Origin: Zopfochytrium polystomum
Taxonomy: Eukaryota; Chytridiomycota; Chytridiomycetes; Chytridiales; Chytridiaceae
Assembly (NCBI GenBank): GCA_025765615.1
Contig: JAIVFJ010000150.1
Span: forward strand, 1-64,000
Direction of reading: 5' to 3'
DNA: 64,000 bases
Part shown: positions 12,526 through 23,160 of the stretch, piece after piece
How the letters are laid out: each line of letters starts with the position of its first letter
Position numbering within the stretch: the first letter of the stretch is position 1
Program-made: the position numbers and the translations under genes
Notes under the pieces: generated by a model
The model's input: the letters and a program-made list of their open reading frames with translations, nothing else
The model's database searches: none
Told to the model about the DNA's origin: nothing

Positions 12526-12718
12526 TGTTTCTCAACCTTCCCCCCTTTTTTTTTTATCAAACCAGTACAATATTCTTGTAGTTGCCATTGTGCATATATC
12601 GTACTGGGGAAAGAGTCTGATTGAATTCCTTCTTGGTATCCATTATCCTTCATAGATACACTGCCTGGATGAGCGGCTAAGTGCACGATATAATTAAAAG
12701 GGCGATGTATGAGGAAGG

Positions 12719-12800
12719 GGCCGGACGGCCGAGCGGTCCAAGGCGCTACGTTCAGGTCATAGTCTCGAGAGGGGCGTGGGTTCAAATCCCACTCTGCTCA
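12719..12800 (+). tRNA. tRNA-Leu (CAG)-like, imperfect acceptor stem
   Basis: The GGCCGAGCGGTCCAAGGC D-arm block is the classic Leu form. A CTACG/CATAG anticodon stem with one mismatch closes a TTCAGGT loop giving anticodon CAG. A long variable arm follows, and the T arm GTGGG/CCCAC is perfect. The acceptor GGCCGGA pairs only partly with TCTGCTC (one mismatch, two G-T), so this may be a decaying gene or a tRNA-derived repeat. Confidence 0.6.
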
Positions 12801-14011
12801 TTCATCTATCTATTACTACGATTTTCCAAAACGTTTGGTGAGTGACCCACTTGCAAAGTTGAAATCAACTCTCCTGTCTGTGACTGGACGACAGACAGAC
12901 CTGCCAAAAAAAGAAGTCACTGGTTTGTCAGCATTTTGTTTGTCTGGCAATTTTTCAGCTAACTGTCTCTGACCCTGTCTCGCTCACCAAAATTTTCGTG
13001 ATATCTGTAAATAATTTTGCCCTCATGTCTCTGTGGGTGTCACCATTGGTGTCAAGCCGCTTCGGACCAAAAAGTCTGCACAATCGGAGCCACACAGTTC
13101 CATTTTCTTAAGGGATCACCTACCTGCCCATACTCCCCTCCCCCACCTCCCAATTGCGCTGCAGACACTTAATCAACTGTCCTTTGCCTTCATTTGAAGG
13201 CTTTTGTAAGCTTATTATTTATGGTTTGCTCAATGCCACTGTGTTGTCTGTCACTGCTGGAGACTGCTGTAGAACCAGTGGGCTTGTTTGTCTGTCATGT
13301 CCACAAATGCAGCACTGCTGACATTTGCGGTTTCACACTACATTGTCACTGAGCTCAAACTGACCCAAATTGAGAGTAGTTACTTTTGCCTCAAGGTTTC
13401 CGGCCTCCCAATAAGTAAAAATCATCAATGAAGAAAGGAGAAAACCCTATGATCTCATACCTTTCATGAGGCTTTCCATCATGTTAGCTTATGCAGCAGC
13501 TCTGTGTTAGCTCTGTGTACACCTGGACTATGTACTTTTATTTACTGAAGTATATCATCCTAATCCATTTCCAAAAGTGAGGAGGGCAACGATTAGTCAT
13601 TGTGCAGAACTTGTCATTTCTTCATCATTCATTAAGTGACTGCCAGCATGTCTCAAACTTAGCACCTCTCCCATTGAAGGGAGCACTCTACACCTGGGCC
13701 TCTTGCCAGTAGTGCGGAGTAGCCTGACTCATTTGGCCTGCGACTTAGTGTGTAATAATAACATGAATAATATTCATGGCTGCAACTAAGAGACAGTCCA
13801 AATCTCAGTGGTTCGGCTTACAGGGACAATAATAACGCATGAAAATAATAAGAAACGTGGTCCAGCCATACAATGTCACTTTCGTGAAACATTGTTTGGT
13901 AAAGTCAAATTGATAATTCTCACAAGATATCAGCTAAAAACAAGGGGGATGTACTCTTTTTTTCTGAGGACACAGTCTCAACAGTCTTATTTCCTCTCAT
14001 TTCTTCCTGAA
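12801..14011. other. No gene seen; repeat-like sequence
   Basis: About 1.2 kb without credible coding sequence. The stretch about 13395-13790 resembles, in the opposite orientation, 55360-55760 (shared blocks include AAAACCCTATGATCTCATA and the CAGCATGTCTCAAACTTAGC segment). It is therefore part of the dispersed element whose full copy is 48676-50867. Confidence 0.6.
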
Positions 14012-14085
14012 GGGTTTCACCGAGGTTCGAACTCGGAACCTCCTGTGTATGAGACAGACGTGATAACCAATTACACCATGAAACC
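14012..14085 (-). tRNA. tRNA with CAT anticodon on a Val-type body
   Basis: Folds completely. Acceptor GGTTTCA/TGAAACC is perfect. The anticodon stem TCTGT/ACAGG closes a CTCATAC loop (anticodon CAT, formally Met), the variable loop has five bases, and T stem CCGAG/CTCGG is perfect. The 5' half (TGGTGTAATTGGTTATCACG) is nearly identical to the tRNA-Val gene at 11666-11739, not to typical elongator tRNA-Met. The discriminator would be C. It could be a Met tRNA, an anticodon-mutated Val tRNA, or a pseudogene. Confidence 0.75.
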
Positions 14086-14370
14086 ACAGGACTAGATTCG
14101 TCAGAAATGTGATAGGAGGATGCACTTGCTGCCAGAAATTGTTTGGACATTTGTTGAAAAAGTGAATGAAATGTAGGCTGGAGTTGGCCTGGGTTGAGCC
14201 ACCATGATGCATGCAGCCACTCAGCTGCTGCCGCACCACAGTTTAGTCAGCCAAACCATCTCCTTCTCAAAGCAGAAAGCAGTTTTGTAGGCAATTCCCG
14301 CTTCAAATAGCAGCAACAATACAACAAAGGAACAGCTGGCTGCTCAGACAGGTTAGGATTTAACATTGAT

Positions 14371-14625
14371 GTGAGACTGTGCTCTCTAAATCCTCACCCT
14401 GGTCTATGGGTGGCAAATACAGCAATGACCTAAATATCAATCCTGAAAAGTAAAAAAGGGCAAAAAGGAGATTTCCAGGGGCCACTAGACAGGACAATGT
14501 ATTTGGAGTCTTAAGAAGCCCAAGAAACACAAAGAAACTCTCTTACTACACACAAAGAGAAGACTCTCACACTCAGACCAAAGGCAACTGTGAAAAGGTG
14601 GCACACTAGCAAAGAATGTGCAGGG
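14371..14625 (+). repeat. 5' part of the TGTGAG 2.2-kb element
   Basis: Begins TGTGAGACTGTGCTC and follows the full copy at 48676 closely for about 255 bases up to GTGCAGGG. There it is broken by the copia LTR that starts at 14626. The retrotransposon therefore landed inside an older copy of this element. Confidence 0.85.
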
Positions 14626-15036
14626 TGTAAACAGTCTACTCTGAGTGAGTGAGTGGAAGGAGTGAATGAAGTGGAGTTGTGTGTTTGTGGGTGGTCCTTC
14701 TCCCCAACTTGGAGAGAAAAAAGAAAAACTCCGTTATGAATTATTGATACATAATGATGATATACACGCTGTAATAGTTGCTAGGCAAGCATGACCGGCA
14801 CAGGGTAAAAACCTCTCCTATATTATCTGCTTGAGCAGAGGAGGAGGAAAACTGTTGACACTGGGTTTCCGTTCCACTTAATACTCGAGTATTTGTCATC
14901 AGTGCAAGCAGCGCCCAGGTCTGCATTGGCAGAGGTTCGCTCTCCGAAGAGCATTGTGAGAACAATAACTGACAGTCACAATAGGTTCGGGTCCATCTTG
15001 TGCCTCTTGCTGCTAACCAGTCAGTTCCGCCTAACA
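14626..15036 (-). repeat. Copia family-1 3' LTR, full length
   Basis: A 411-bp LTR with TG...CA ends (reading on the minus strand, TGTTAGGCGG to GTTTACA). It lies directly downstream of the minus-strand pol remnant at 15021-17860. The base run CCGGGAGG just before its minus-strand start is a plausible polypurine tract. Partial copies lie at 8742, 11369, 26287, 33270 and 56758, so the family is abundant. The 5' LTR is missing at this locus. Confidence 0.88.
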
Positions 15037-17860
15037 CCTCCCGGCACGATGGCCATGGGTGTAGCACCCGTTATGCAAAGTGTGCGTAAGCATCTGAGGC
15101 TTCGACCGAAAGGGTGTTCGAAAGGACGAAGGCCAAGTAGTGAGGTCAGTTGCTGGTGCTGAGACGTTGAGAGTGGCTTTGTGAGAATGTCTGCAATCTG
15201 GTCGCTGGTTGGTATGTAGCGTACAGTGATCTCTCCAATGGCTATGCCTTGTTGGAGGAAATGAGCACATATGTAAATGTGTTTTGTGCGAGCATGTGTG
15301 AGAGGGTTGAGCACTAGGGCAATTGCAGATTGATTGTCCTCGAGGATTGGTAGTGGCCGCTGTGCAGGGAGTTGCAACTCTGATAATACGGCTAAGAGCC
15401 ATTTTGCTTCTTGGAAGACTTCAGAAAGTGAGTAGTATTCTGCTTCTGTGGAGAATAGCAATACTTGATGTTGTTTGCGTGAGACCCAGGAGACAGCAGC
15501 GCCCATGAGGAAAAAGACATATCTGGTGTGCGATGTGCAGTCTCCAGGTTCGCCCCCATAGGATGCATCAGCATATGCAGCTGGTTCAAGGGTGTTGTTT
15601 GTGAAGAACTGTAGCGGCTTGTGGCTTTGCCTATAGAATAATCCTTAGTCCCAGGCGCCTCGGAGGTAACGTAGCAGGCGGCGGAGTGCATTGCAATGTC
15701 ACTGGCGTGGCTTCAGTTGGAACTGGGAGAGTACATTTGTTGCAAATGCGATATCTGGTCGAGTTTGTGTTGTGAGATATTGAATTTTCATGAGTGTCGA
15801 TTGATACCAGCTTGAGTTGCTCTAGCTGAGTTCAATTGACGTTTCGTCATGCATAAAGGTCATAGACATTGGAGTTGACGCAATGTCGAGGTCGTCCCAC
15901 ATTTTCTCTTCAGTGAGAATTGTCCTAGTGTATTTGTCTAGGCCCATCCAAATGCCTTCAGTGTTGCGCTTGAGGTGGATGCAAATCACTTGGCTGACAG
16001 TGGTTTCCTCAAGGGACATGCTGTACTCAGTGCGAAAAACATCCTCAATTTTTGCAACGAGAGCTGAGGTGTTGGCCATGACATTGATGTTGTCGACAAA
16101 GACAAAGATGATTTCAAGCGTTTGCTGCTGAGGGTCTACTAGAAGAAGAGGCAGGGCTCAGCAAGAGATTGATTGAAGCTGAGTTTCTCGACAATGAACT
16201 TGCGAAGGTCAAGAACCAGTTTCGTCCAAATTGATGGAGTCCATAGAGGCTCTTGAGGAGTTTGCAGAATAGTTTCTTTCCATCTGGAGTGAATCGCTTG
16301 TGGCCTTTTGGTGGCATGTAGATGACTTCTTTGAGAAAAGCGTACAGGTAGGCTGTGTTGACATCCATGCTGTGGTACTCGAGGTCAAAAGCAAGGCTGA
16401 TTGCAATGAGCTGTCGGATGGCCTGGATCTGGACGACAGGAGAAAAGGTGTCTGTGTAGTCGATGCCTTCACGTTGGGTGTTTCCACATGCAACAAGACG
16501 AGCTTTCCATTGCTTCAGCCAGCCAAAGGGGTTGAGCTTGTAGGCATAAACCCATTTGCAGAACATTGCGTGTTCGCCAGGAGGAAGAACTGCCCATTCC
16601 CAGACCTTGTGCTTGTCCATGAGAGAGTGAAGCTCCTCAAGCTCAGATGCAGTCCATTCTTCATTATAGTCTGATGCGTGGGCTTCCTTGTGGGAACGTG
16701 GCACTGGTGGGAGTTGTGATTGGTGGATTGGTACTTTAGGGAAGTGCTTTGGTAAGGGTACGCGGTCTGGCGTTGGAGCTAGGCTCTCTTCAGGTTCGTC
16801 TTCATCTTTGCCCAGGACGACAGCGAATGTGTCAGGGTTCCAACCATAGTCGTCATCGTCATCATCGTCTTCCATATCTTAGGGAAGAGTTGGAGGTTGA
16901 TCTGAGGTGTTTGTTGATGATGATGGCGGCTGTCCCCCCTGGAAGCCTGGCGTTGCTGGTGAGTACGAGTGGAGGGAGCACTGTCAGGAGGAGAGTTGGA
17001 TAATTGATGGTAAGAGTCAAGTGGTCGCTCAACAGGCTCGAAAGAAGGAGAGTCGTCAGTTTCAGGAAAATCTGTAAAATCATCAGAGAGAGAAGTTAAG
17101 AAATCAGAATTAAGAGATTGAAGCTCAGCGTCTCTGCAGACAAGCCCAGGAAAGACATGCTCAAACAAGTTATAGTGGCGTGTCTGAAGAATGGTCCGTG
17201 CAGTAAAGTCGTAGCTGAGAGCAATAGACTCACTGTCTGTGTCAAAACCCAAGAAGAGTCCAAGTGAGGCCCGAGGAGAGAACTTTGTCTTGTGTGAGTT
17301 TGCAGGTTCTGTATACTCATTGTTGAGTGTGACAATGAGGCAGCCAAAAATTCCAAGGTGGCGTAGGTTGGGTTTTTGGCCTTGGTAATATTCAAATGGA
17401 ATTTGACCAGTGCGAGTGCGTTGCACGCAATTGCACAGGAATGAAGCATGGTGTATTTCGTTGGACCAGAAGAACCGTGGAAGCTGGGCTTCAATCAGGA
17501 GACAGGAAGCAATGTGAGTGATGACCTTGATGGCATTTTCTGCAACACCATCACCCTCCTTGACATAAGGGACAGAAGGCTGGAAGATGATGGGAGGTTG
17601 GGGTTGATTCAGTAGGCCTCGAATTGCTGAGTGTTAAGACTGAGGTTGTCTGCCCGTACAAATAGTGCTCGACGAGTGGGGAAGAGTTGCTCTTCAAAAT
17701 GAATGTGGTCAATTATCTGTTGAGTGACACCTGCTGTGCAAGTGACAGTGTTGGCCCAAGTATAGCCTGTGACGTTGTCGACAATAACTTCAAAGTAGTT
17801 GGAACTGTCAAGAGAACGTGTACTGATCTTTCCAATTTGGTCAGTACACAGCATCTGCAC
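15037..17860 (-). pseudogene. Ty1/copia family-1 pol remnant
   Basis: Broken minus-strand polyprotein reading from right to left. Integrase core lies around 17860-17609 (TDQIGK...RADNLSLN, carrying two catalytic Asp). The post-integrase region follows at 17494-16880. Reverse transcriptase lies at 16875-16114 (KARLVACGNTQREGIDYTDT, then MDVNTAYLYAFL) and continues at about 16110-15822 with FVDN in place of the usual YVDD. RNase H lies at 15691-15040 (STEAEYYSLSE...EDNQSAI...ADILTKPL). Several frame breaks and the absence of gag and the 5' LTR make it non-autonomous. Confidence 0.9.
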
Positions 17861-17877
17861 TCACTTGCACAGTTGAG

Positions 17878-18490
17878 TTGATTTTGAGAGAACCTTACAT
17901 TGCTGAGGCTCTCAACCAGTTGAAGGCAGCACAAGAAACTATAATTTCCTGCTCTGAGAACTACAAAGAGGCCCTTCAACAGGCCCCCCTTTATAGGGAC
18001 AAGGATCTCTATCTCTACTTTTTCCAACTTGGAGAGAAAGCATGGATGGCTGTCCTTCTTGACAACCCTGGTGAAGCCATTCTCTTATTTTCTGGTGGGT
18101 CGGACCTGTCTGAGTCATCGCCATCACAGGTGAGGATGCAAAGATACAATATAGTGTTGTAGAAACATTCCCTGCTGGACAGATTGTGGTACGAACTGTC
18201 CATATCTCCTGTCTGAGACCCTACACTGAGCGAGCTCCTGTAGACTCTGCCAAAGATGCTGTTACCAATAGTCTTGACGACTTTGAGAAAGAGCTTGAAG
18301 AGTGGAAGACCGCCACTCGGTTCATGAAGAAACCTGCCTCCAAGACCACGACAGACCCTCGAGTGCATGTTGACTTCCTTAAGAAGTACACTTCAGAGGA
18401 AACTGAAAACCAAACTGCTGATGTAGAGTATCCTATTGAGAGGATCAAAGGTCATACCTTTGACGGAGAAAAGTACTATCTGACCAAGTA
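17878..18490 (+). pseudogene. Ty3/gypsy chromovirus pol 3' fragment with chromodomain
   Basis: Only the C-terminal part of a gypsy polyprotein remains. VVRTVHISCLRPY fits the conserved end of the integrase (VHVSRLKPY type). About 75 residues later VEYPIERIKGHTFDGEKYY fits the first strands of a chromodomain. The upstream part is frame-broken. The reading frame runs directly into repeat sequence shared with 25215 and 59338. The chromodomain is therefore cut before its C-terminal helix. Confidence 0.65.
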
Positions 18491-19534
18491 CACGCATAGG
18501 GTAGGGTTGGGGGGACTTAGAGCATTTGTGGTGGATGCTCCAAGTCAGGAGGGGTTGATTTGTCGATTTTCTCTCTGTTTTTGGGCCATTCCTCTTTTTC
18601 CTTTTTTCTTTAATCTGATTCTGTCCTTTGGCACCAATACAGAGTTCCTTCAAATACATCTGGCTCGTGACAGTGAGGGTAGCAAGAGGTGGTACGCACC
18701 CAGGTGAGTACATGGTCCCTTCGGGGGCTCCTCTTAAGGGCCTGCGGGTGGGGAATGCAGCTGGCCCCACTACCAACTGTGTGGCACTGCTGGCTCTGTG
18801 TTGGAGTGAGGATCACAGGCACTCACCCGCCGTGGAGGTGACAGTGATGGCATTGTCAACCTTGCGAGGGTGTTGGTGGCTGGTAGCATGGCCCCTGCAC
18901 CTGAGAGTTTGATCTACGAGTGCCTGCCTCAGTCCTATTGCTGTGAGAGTGAGATGTGTGAGTATGAGTGCGATGCGATAAAGCCTGTTGGTCGAGTGAT
19001 TGTGCTGACGCAGCCTGGCGGGGTGCGTGTACGATCGCAGGTGTTTCTGCGTGCGAGTTCCCTGCTGGCAACCTTCCAACCCCAACATAGTCAACTCCCT
19101 TCTCTCTCTCCCCCTGTTGCTGGCAACGACAAGGGCTCCCGCAGCACCATCCCATCGCTATTAACTGCTCCTGTTGTATTTGAGATTAGGTTCCTGAGAT
19201 AAAAACCCCTGTTTCCCTCTTCTCTCTCTTTATTCTGCGGTTGTGTTGTGCCCTTGGGAGCGCCCTTCCGTTTCCACTCACACCAGCCTGCAGCCACGCG
19301 AGTAATCAGTGCTCCAGCACTGATCCCTCTGAGGATTGTCCCTCTGAATGTTCATTCTTTGTGTTTGAGACCCCTGTTAGACAGATCAGTAGGGATACTT
19401 TGTGGACTAGGCGAGTAGTAGGGTTGAAACACCCCCTAGACAACAGCCCAATAAAGTCAGTTTTAGCCTATTATTTGCTTTCCCTCACTCTAGGGCCCAG
19501 ATCCCAGGGTCAAAGGAGTGAGTATAGTCCCACA
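18490..19534 (+). repeat. Truncated copy of the TGTGAGACTA 1.4-kb repeat
   Basis: Matches the last ~1.05 kb of the elements at 24881-26286 and 59050-60442, ending TAGTCCCACA (one change from TAGTCTCACA). It lacks their first ~330 bases and instead abuts the gypsy chromodomain fragment. An AATAAAG motif near 19450 may be the polyadenylation signal of an LTR. Confidence 0.8.
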
Positions 19535-20695
19535 CCCCCTGGGCACTTTGCGGGTACAGGAACTTTGTCATGAGCATCTTCAGGTGTTTTTCCGCCTTGT
19601 CTCTCTGGGAATCCAACTTGAATCCAAGCTCTGCAGGAGACTTGCACAGCGGAATGCTGACCAACACCCCAGGGAGTCAGCAGTCGGCAGTCCAGGCAAA
19701 TCTACAACCCTGAGCGCTACTGTCGCGATGGACCACTCCCCAAAAGCTATTGGACTTCACAAAATGCAATGCAGTCCATTTTTCTGTCTGCACCCCTGCC
19801 ATGCACCTGTGACAGCAAATGTGTCAGGCATAATTTGCAAAATTGCAGCACAAGGTGACCCAATGCTTGGCCCTGGCTAATGACTGCAAATACCACAGTC
19901 TTTTGTGTAAATGCACACGCTTGAAGGTCTAAGTACATTTACTGATAATAGTTAAAATGGGGTTTTTGCATAATAGTGGTATGCACAAAGGATACTGAAA
20001 TGATGATTTCTTTCTGAATCTGTTATCAGTTAAGACATAATAGATTCACGCTGCCAGCTGCACTGCAAAAAAAAAAAAGTTGTTAGTGTTGTCAGCATTT
20101 TGCCCAGTATGAAAGCCTGCAGAGGCAGGAACCAATTTGGCGGGTCTGAAAAAGCAAACACTGCCTTCCCAAGGAAATTTGCTCTTTTGGCAATTCAACA
20201 CTGATACAGGGAGAAACATCCCAAGCTTCACTTTGAGACAGAAAAACTTAAGAGACACTCACCTTTCAATCATTGCACTGTAAATGCCCAAACTGCTGAA
20301 TTCTTGCAATATCTTGTGCCTCCTTTCTGCTATTGTTTGTGTTTTAACATCCGTGCCATGAAATGCAGATCTACGCCTTCCAATTCGCTTTCCGGATGGG
20401 AGTAGTGCTGATAACGTGAGTGCTGCTAACTCAGTGGGAGCAGCCACGATCATCCCGCGACCTTGCGACCCAGGGATTTGTTGTTTGACTTTTTTCTCTA
20501 TTGATCGTTCTTTCAGAACGACGTCTGACGACACAGAAGTGCAAGCATGAACTCCCACAATTTAAACCGGTTACAAACCGCTTGCACCAGATAAAAGGTG
20601 GAGTGCTTAGTGTTCACTGTGTTAAGCAAGACATGGAAAATCGGATTATGGGGCAGGTCAAAACAGAATAAAAAGGAAGAAGTAGAATAAGTTTC
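19535..20695. other. Spacer with a copia family-2 solo LTR fragment
   Basis: 19535-20410 has no recognised gene. About 20414-20559 is a minus-oriented fragment of the copia family-2 LTR; it shares CTCAGTGGGAGCAG, CCCAGGGATTTGTTG and the CTTTCAGAAC block with 23000-23155. It lies about 140 bases past the DUF4246 stop codon and could supply the 3' end of that transcript. Confidence 0.65.
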
Positions 20696-22634
20696 TCACC
20701 AGAGGAAGATCTCGTATATATCGGCAAACTCTCCTTCGCGGGTGATCTTCCTCTCTTCCGAAATTTCAGCCTGGAACCTGTTGGCTTCATCTGCCGTCAT
20801 CACAGTCCCAAGTCTCTTCATAATTGATTCGACGATTTCGTTGGGAATCTGACGCGGAAGCACCTCTTTCAGCAAAGACGCCACCCATTCTCTCTGCTGT
20901 GGCGGAACAAAGCGGGTGGAATAGACGCCTGGTCCAGCGTCTGGATGGACCAAGAAGAACGCCAACATCTTGCGGTGGCCCGGTCGCGTCCGGTCTTGCA
21001 GCGAAAACGGCTCCAGCTTATGGTGAAGAAAGTTAGGAAACACAACGCAGCGGCCGCCGCGCGCAACAGCCGACCCGGTCGACTGGAGGGGCTTCGAATT
21101 TTCGTTTTCAAACCCAAAAAGGTACTGGAGGTATTCGTAATCGTCTTGCCCGTAGGACCAGTTTCCATCGTCAAACACATTCCGGAACGACAGACGCGAT
21201 TCCGTGATGTTTTCGACATCGTAGTAGATCAGGCCGGTTGCCGCGATGCACTCATTTTCCATACCTTGTTTTCACAGAGAAGCAGGTGCTGTCAAAATTA
21301 CAACAAGAGGAAAAGAAATGCAGCGAACCTTCAATGTGCCAGGATCCGCCTGGATAGTCTGGCTTCTCGGGGGTGAGGTGAATGTTTGTCATCTTGAAAA
21401 TGACTTGCAGCCTGCAATCCTTGAGTTCCCGAGCACAGTGGGTTGTCTCAAGCCCCCCAAGAAGAGCTGCACGAACCATTTCTGGCCGTACACCATCCTT
21501 TGCAACTCGGGGGTCACTGGGGTACACCCACCTATTTCTCAATAGGTTGGCATTCCGAGTTTCCTGCTCACTCACGTCCTCACTCCTGGGCACCTTCCAT
21601 CGCTCGAAATCACGCATGGTCGGCGTGTACTCCATTCTCAGGGCAAAGTCCTTTTTGGAAAACCTTTCCTTAAACGCGTTTAAATCGTCGTCGTACTGCG
21701 GATCCTGAATCTCCTCCACAGACTTTCCAATGTATTTCGCAAACTGGACACGGATCCAATCCCTCTTCTCCACCTTGGGCTGAAGTTCCCGGGTATCGAT
21801 CGCCATGCGGTGAAACGGCTCGGTCGTCAGGCTGCCGAGCGCCCTCTCGAACATGGGAAGCATGGCTTCAAAGCACCGCGCGAGAGCGTCGTAGAGCGCG
21901 GCGTGCCGCTCCGGGTGCAGGTTGTTGATGTACGAGTCGATCTTGGCCCTCCCGTCCGCGTCGACCACGACGTCCGAAGGCAGCCACTGGAACTTCTCGG
22001 ATGCGTCGCCGCCGTTCGCTTTGGGCGGCGCCGGGATGACGGTCTCGCCGACCAAGACGTTCGGGAGGGTGGATGACAGCGATCGCCCGAACACGAGCGC
22101 GTGAGGCGACGGGTGCACCAGGTTCAGGACTTGGCCGTCGGAGCCGGGGTGCCACGACCCCGCCGCGAACGCTGCAGCCTCCAACGGCCGAGCGAGATCG
22201 CGCAGGCGGGCGAGGAGCCCGGGCGAAAGCAGGTCGTCGGAGTGGTGGACGCCGTGCACGGCCGTCGGTGTAATGGTCGACATTGCCGGCGTGGCAGCCG
22301 CGGAGTAGAGGGCCGGATCGGCAGGCGCCCGATGCAGAAGCAGCGTCGACTCGATGTAGTCCAGCTCCTCGCGGAGGAGGTCCCAATCGACCGGCTCGGC
22401 GTCGTTGTGGTTGGATTCGAGCGGGTTCTTGATGTCGCGGAACACGGCGGTGGCTTCCGTGCGCCATCGTTCCCACAAGGCGGGATCCCTTCGCTTGATC
22501 CACCAGTTGGGCTTCTGGAGGATCTCGTTGAGGACGCGGACATAGCGCAGCTCGACGACGGGGAACGCGAGCCTCCACCTGTTGCGGAAGTATCGTGCAA
22601 TCCTGCTGGAGGTCTCGTACGACGAATCAACCAT
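20696..22634 (-). CDS. DUF4246 family protein
   Basis: Conserved protein of unknown function, a family found mainly in fungi. Exon 1 runs 22634 to 21329 and exon 2 runs 21264 to 20696, with a 64-bp intron that starts GTTCGC and ends AG; the join restores Gly-Met-Glu in the family signature PGGSWHIEG...ATGLIYYDVENITESRLSFR. Other conserved points are LQVIFKMTNIHLTPEKPDYP, CVVFPNFLHHKLEPF and PGHRKMLAFFLV. The His-x-Glu in SWHIEG and the later LHHKLEPF and PGHRK blocks resemble a double-stranded beta-helix (Fe/2-oxoglutarate-like) layout, but activity is unknown. The ATG at 22634 is chosen; the protein is about 623 residues, near family length. The first half is GC-rich host sequence, while flanks are copia DNA. 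Confidence 0.9.
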
Positions 22635-23155
22635 TTCTTCTGGCGACTCAGCCACGCCGAAGCCTGGATCACATTGTGCGGGAACACGACGACTATGCCT
22701 GATCTGACTTTGTCATACAGCGGATGGCAGTAGCCAATGCCTCGCAGTAACCAATGCCTCGCATGCCAAAGACTTTTGACATGGGGTATTTTCGTAAGAT
22801 GATTTCGCAGCCAAAGTGCGCGTTGCGGACAGAAATCTGCAGAGGATTTGCCTGACGCGCCCAACCCAGTAACAAAGCAACTCCAGCGAATATAACTCCA
22901 ACTGTACACATAGGTGTATTGAAACTGTGAAAAAACCCACGCGGCAGGTGGCTTAAAGGGAAAACTGATATTTGTATCGCCGAAGGGGCTTCACTATTTA
23001 TGAGTGCTGCTTCTAACTCAGTGGGAGCAGGCACAATCGTCCTGCAACCTCCCAACCCAGGGATTTGTTGTTTGACTTTTTCTCTAATGATTTTTTTCTG
23101 ACAAGGCGTTCTTTCAGAACAACGACTGACAAAACAGAAGTGCACATGTGTGACA
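22635..23155 (-). repeat. DUF4246 upstream region and copia family-2 3' LTR
   Basis: 22635-22950 is the DUF4246 5' region with tandem-like CCAATGCCTCGCA copies at 22735-22770. From about 22960 to 23155 is a minus-oriented LTR whose right boundary is TGTGACA at 23155, directly before an AAAAGGG purine run (minus strand) that follows the copia pol stop. The LTR's left edge is not certain. Confidence 0.65.
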
Positions 23156-23160
23156 CCCTT

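Noticed and set aside
22124..22909. Long alternative minus frame overlapping DUF4246
   Set aside because: Arg/Pro/Ser-rich shadow of a GC-rich exon; the DUF4246 frame has clear family motifs.
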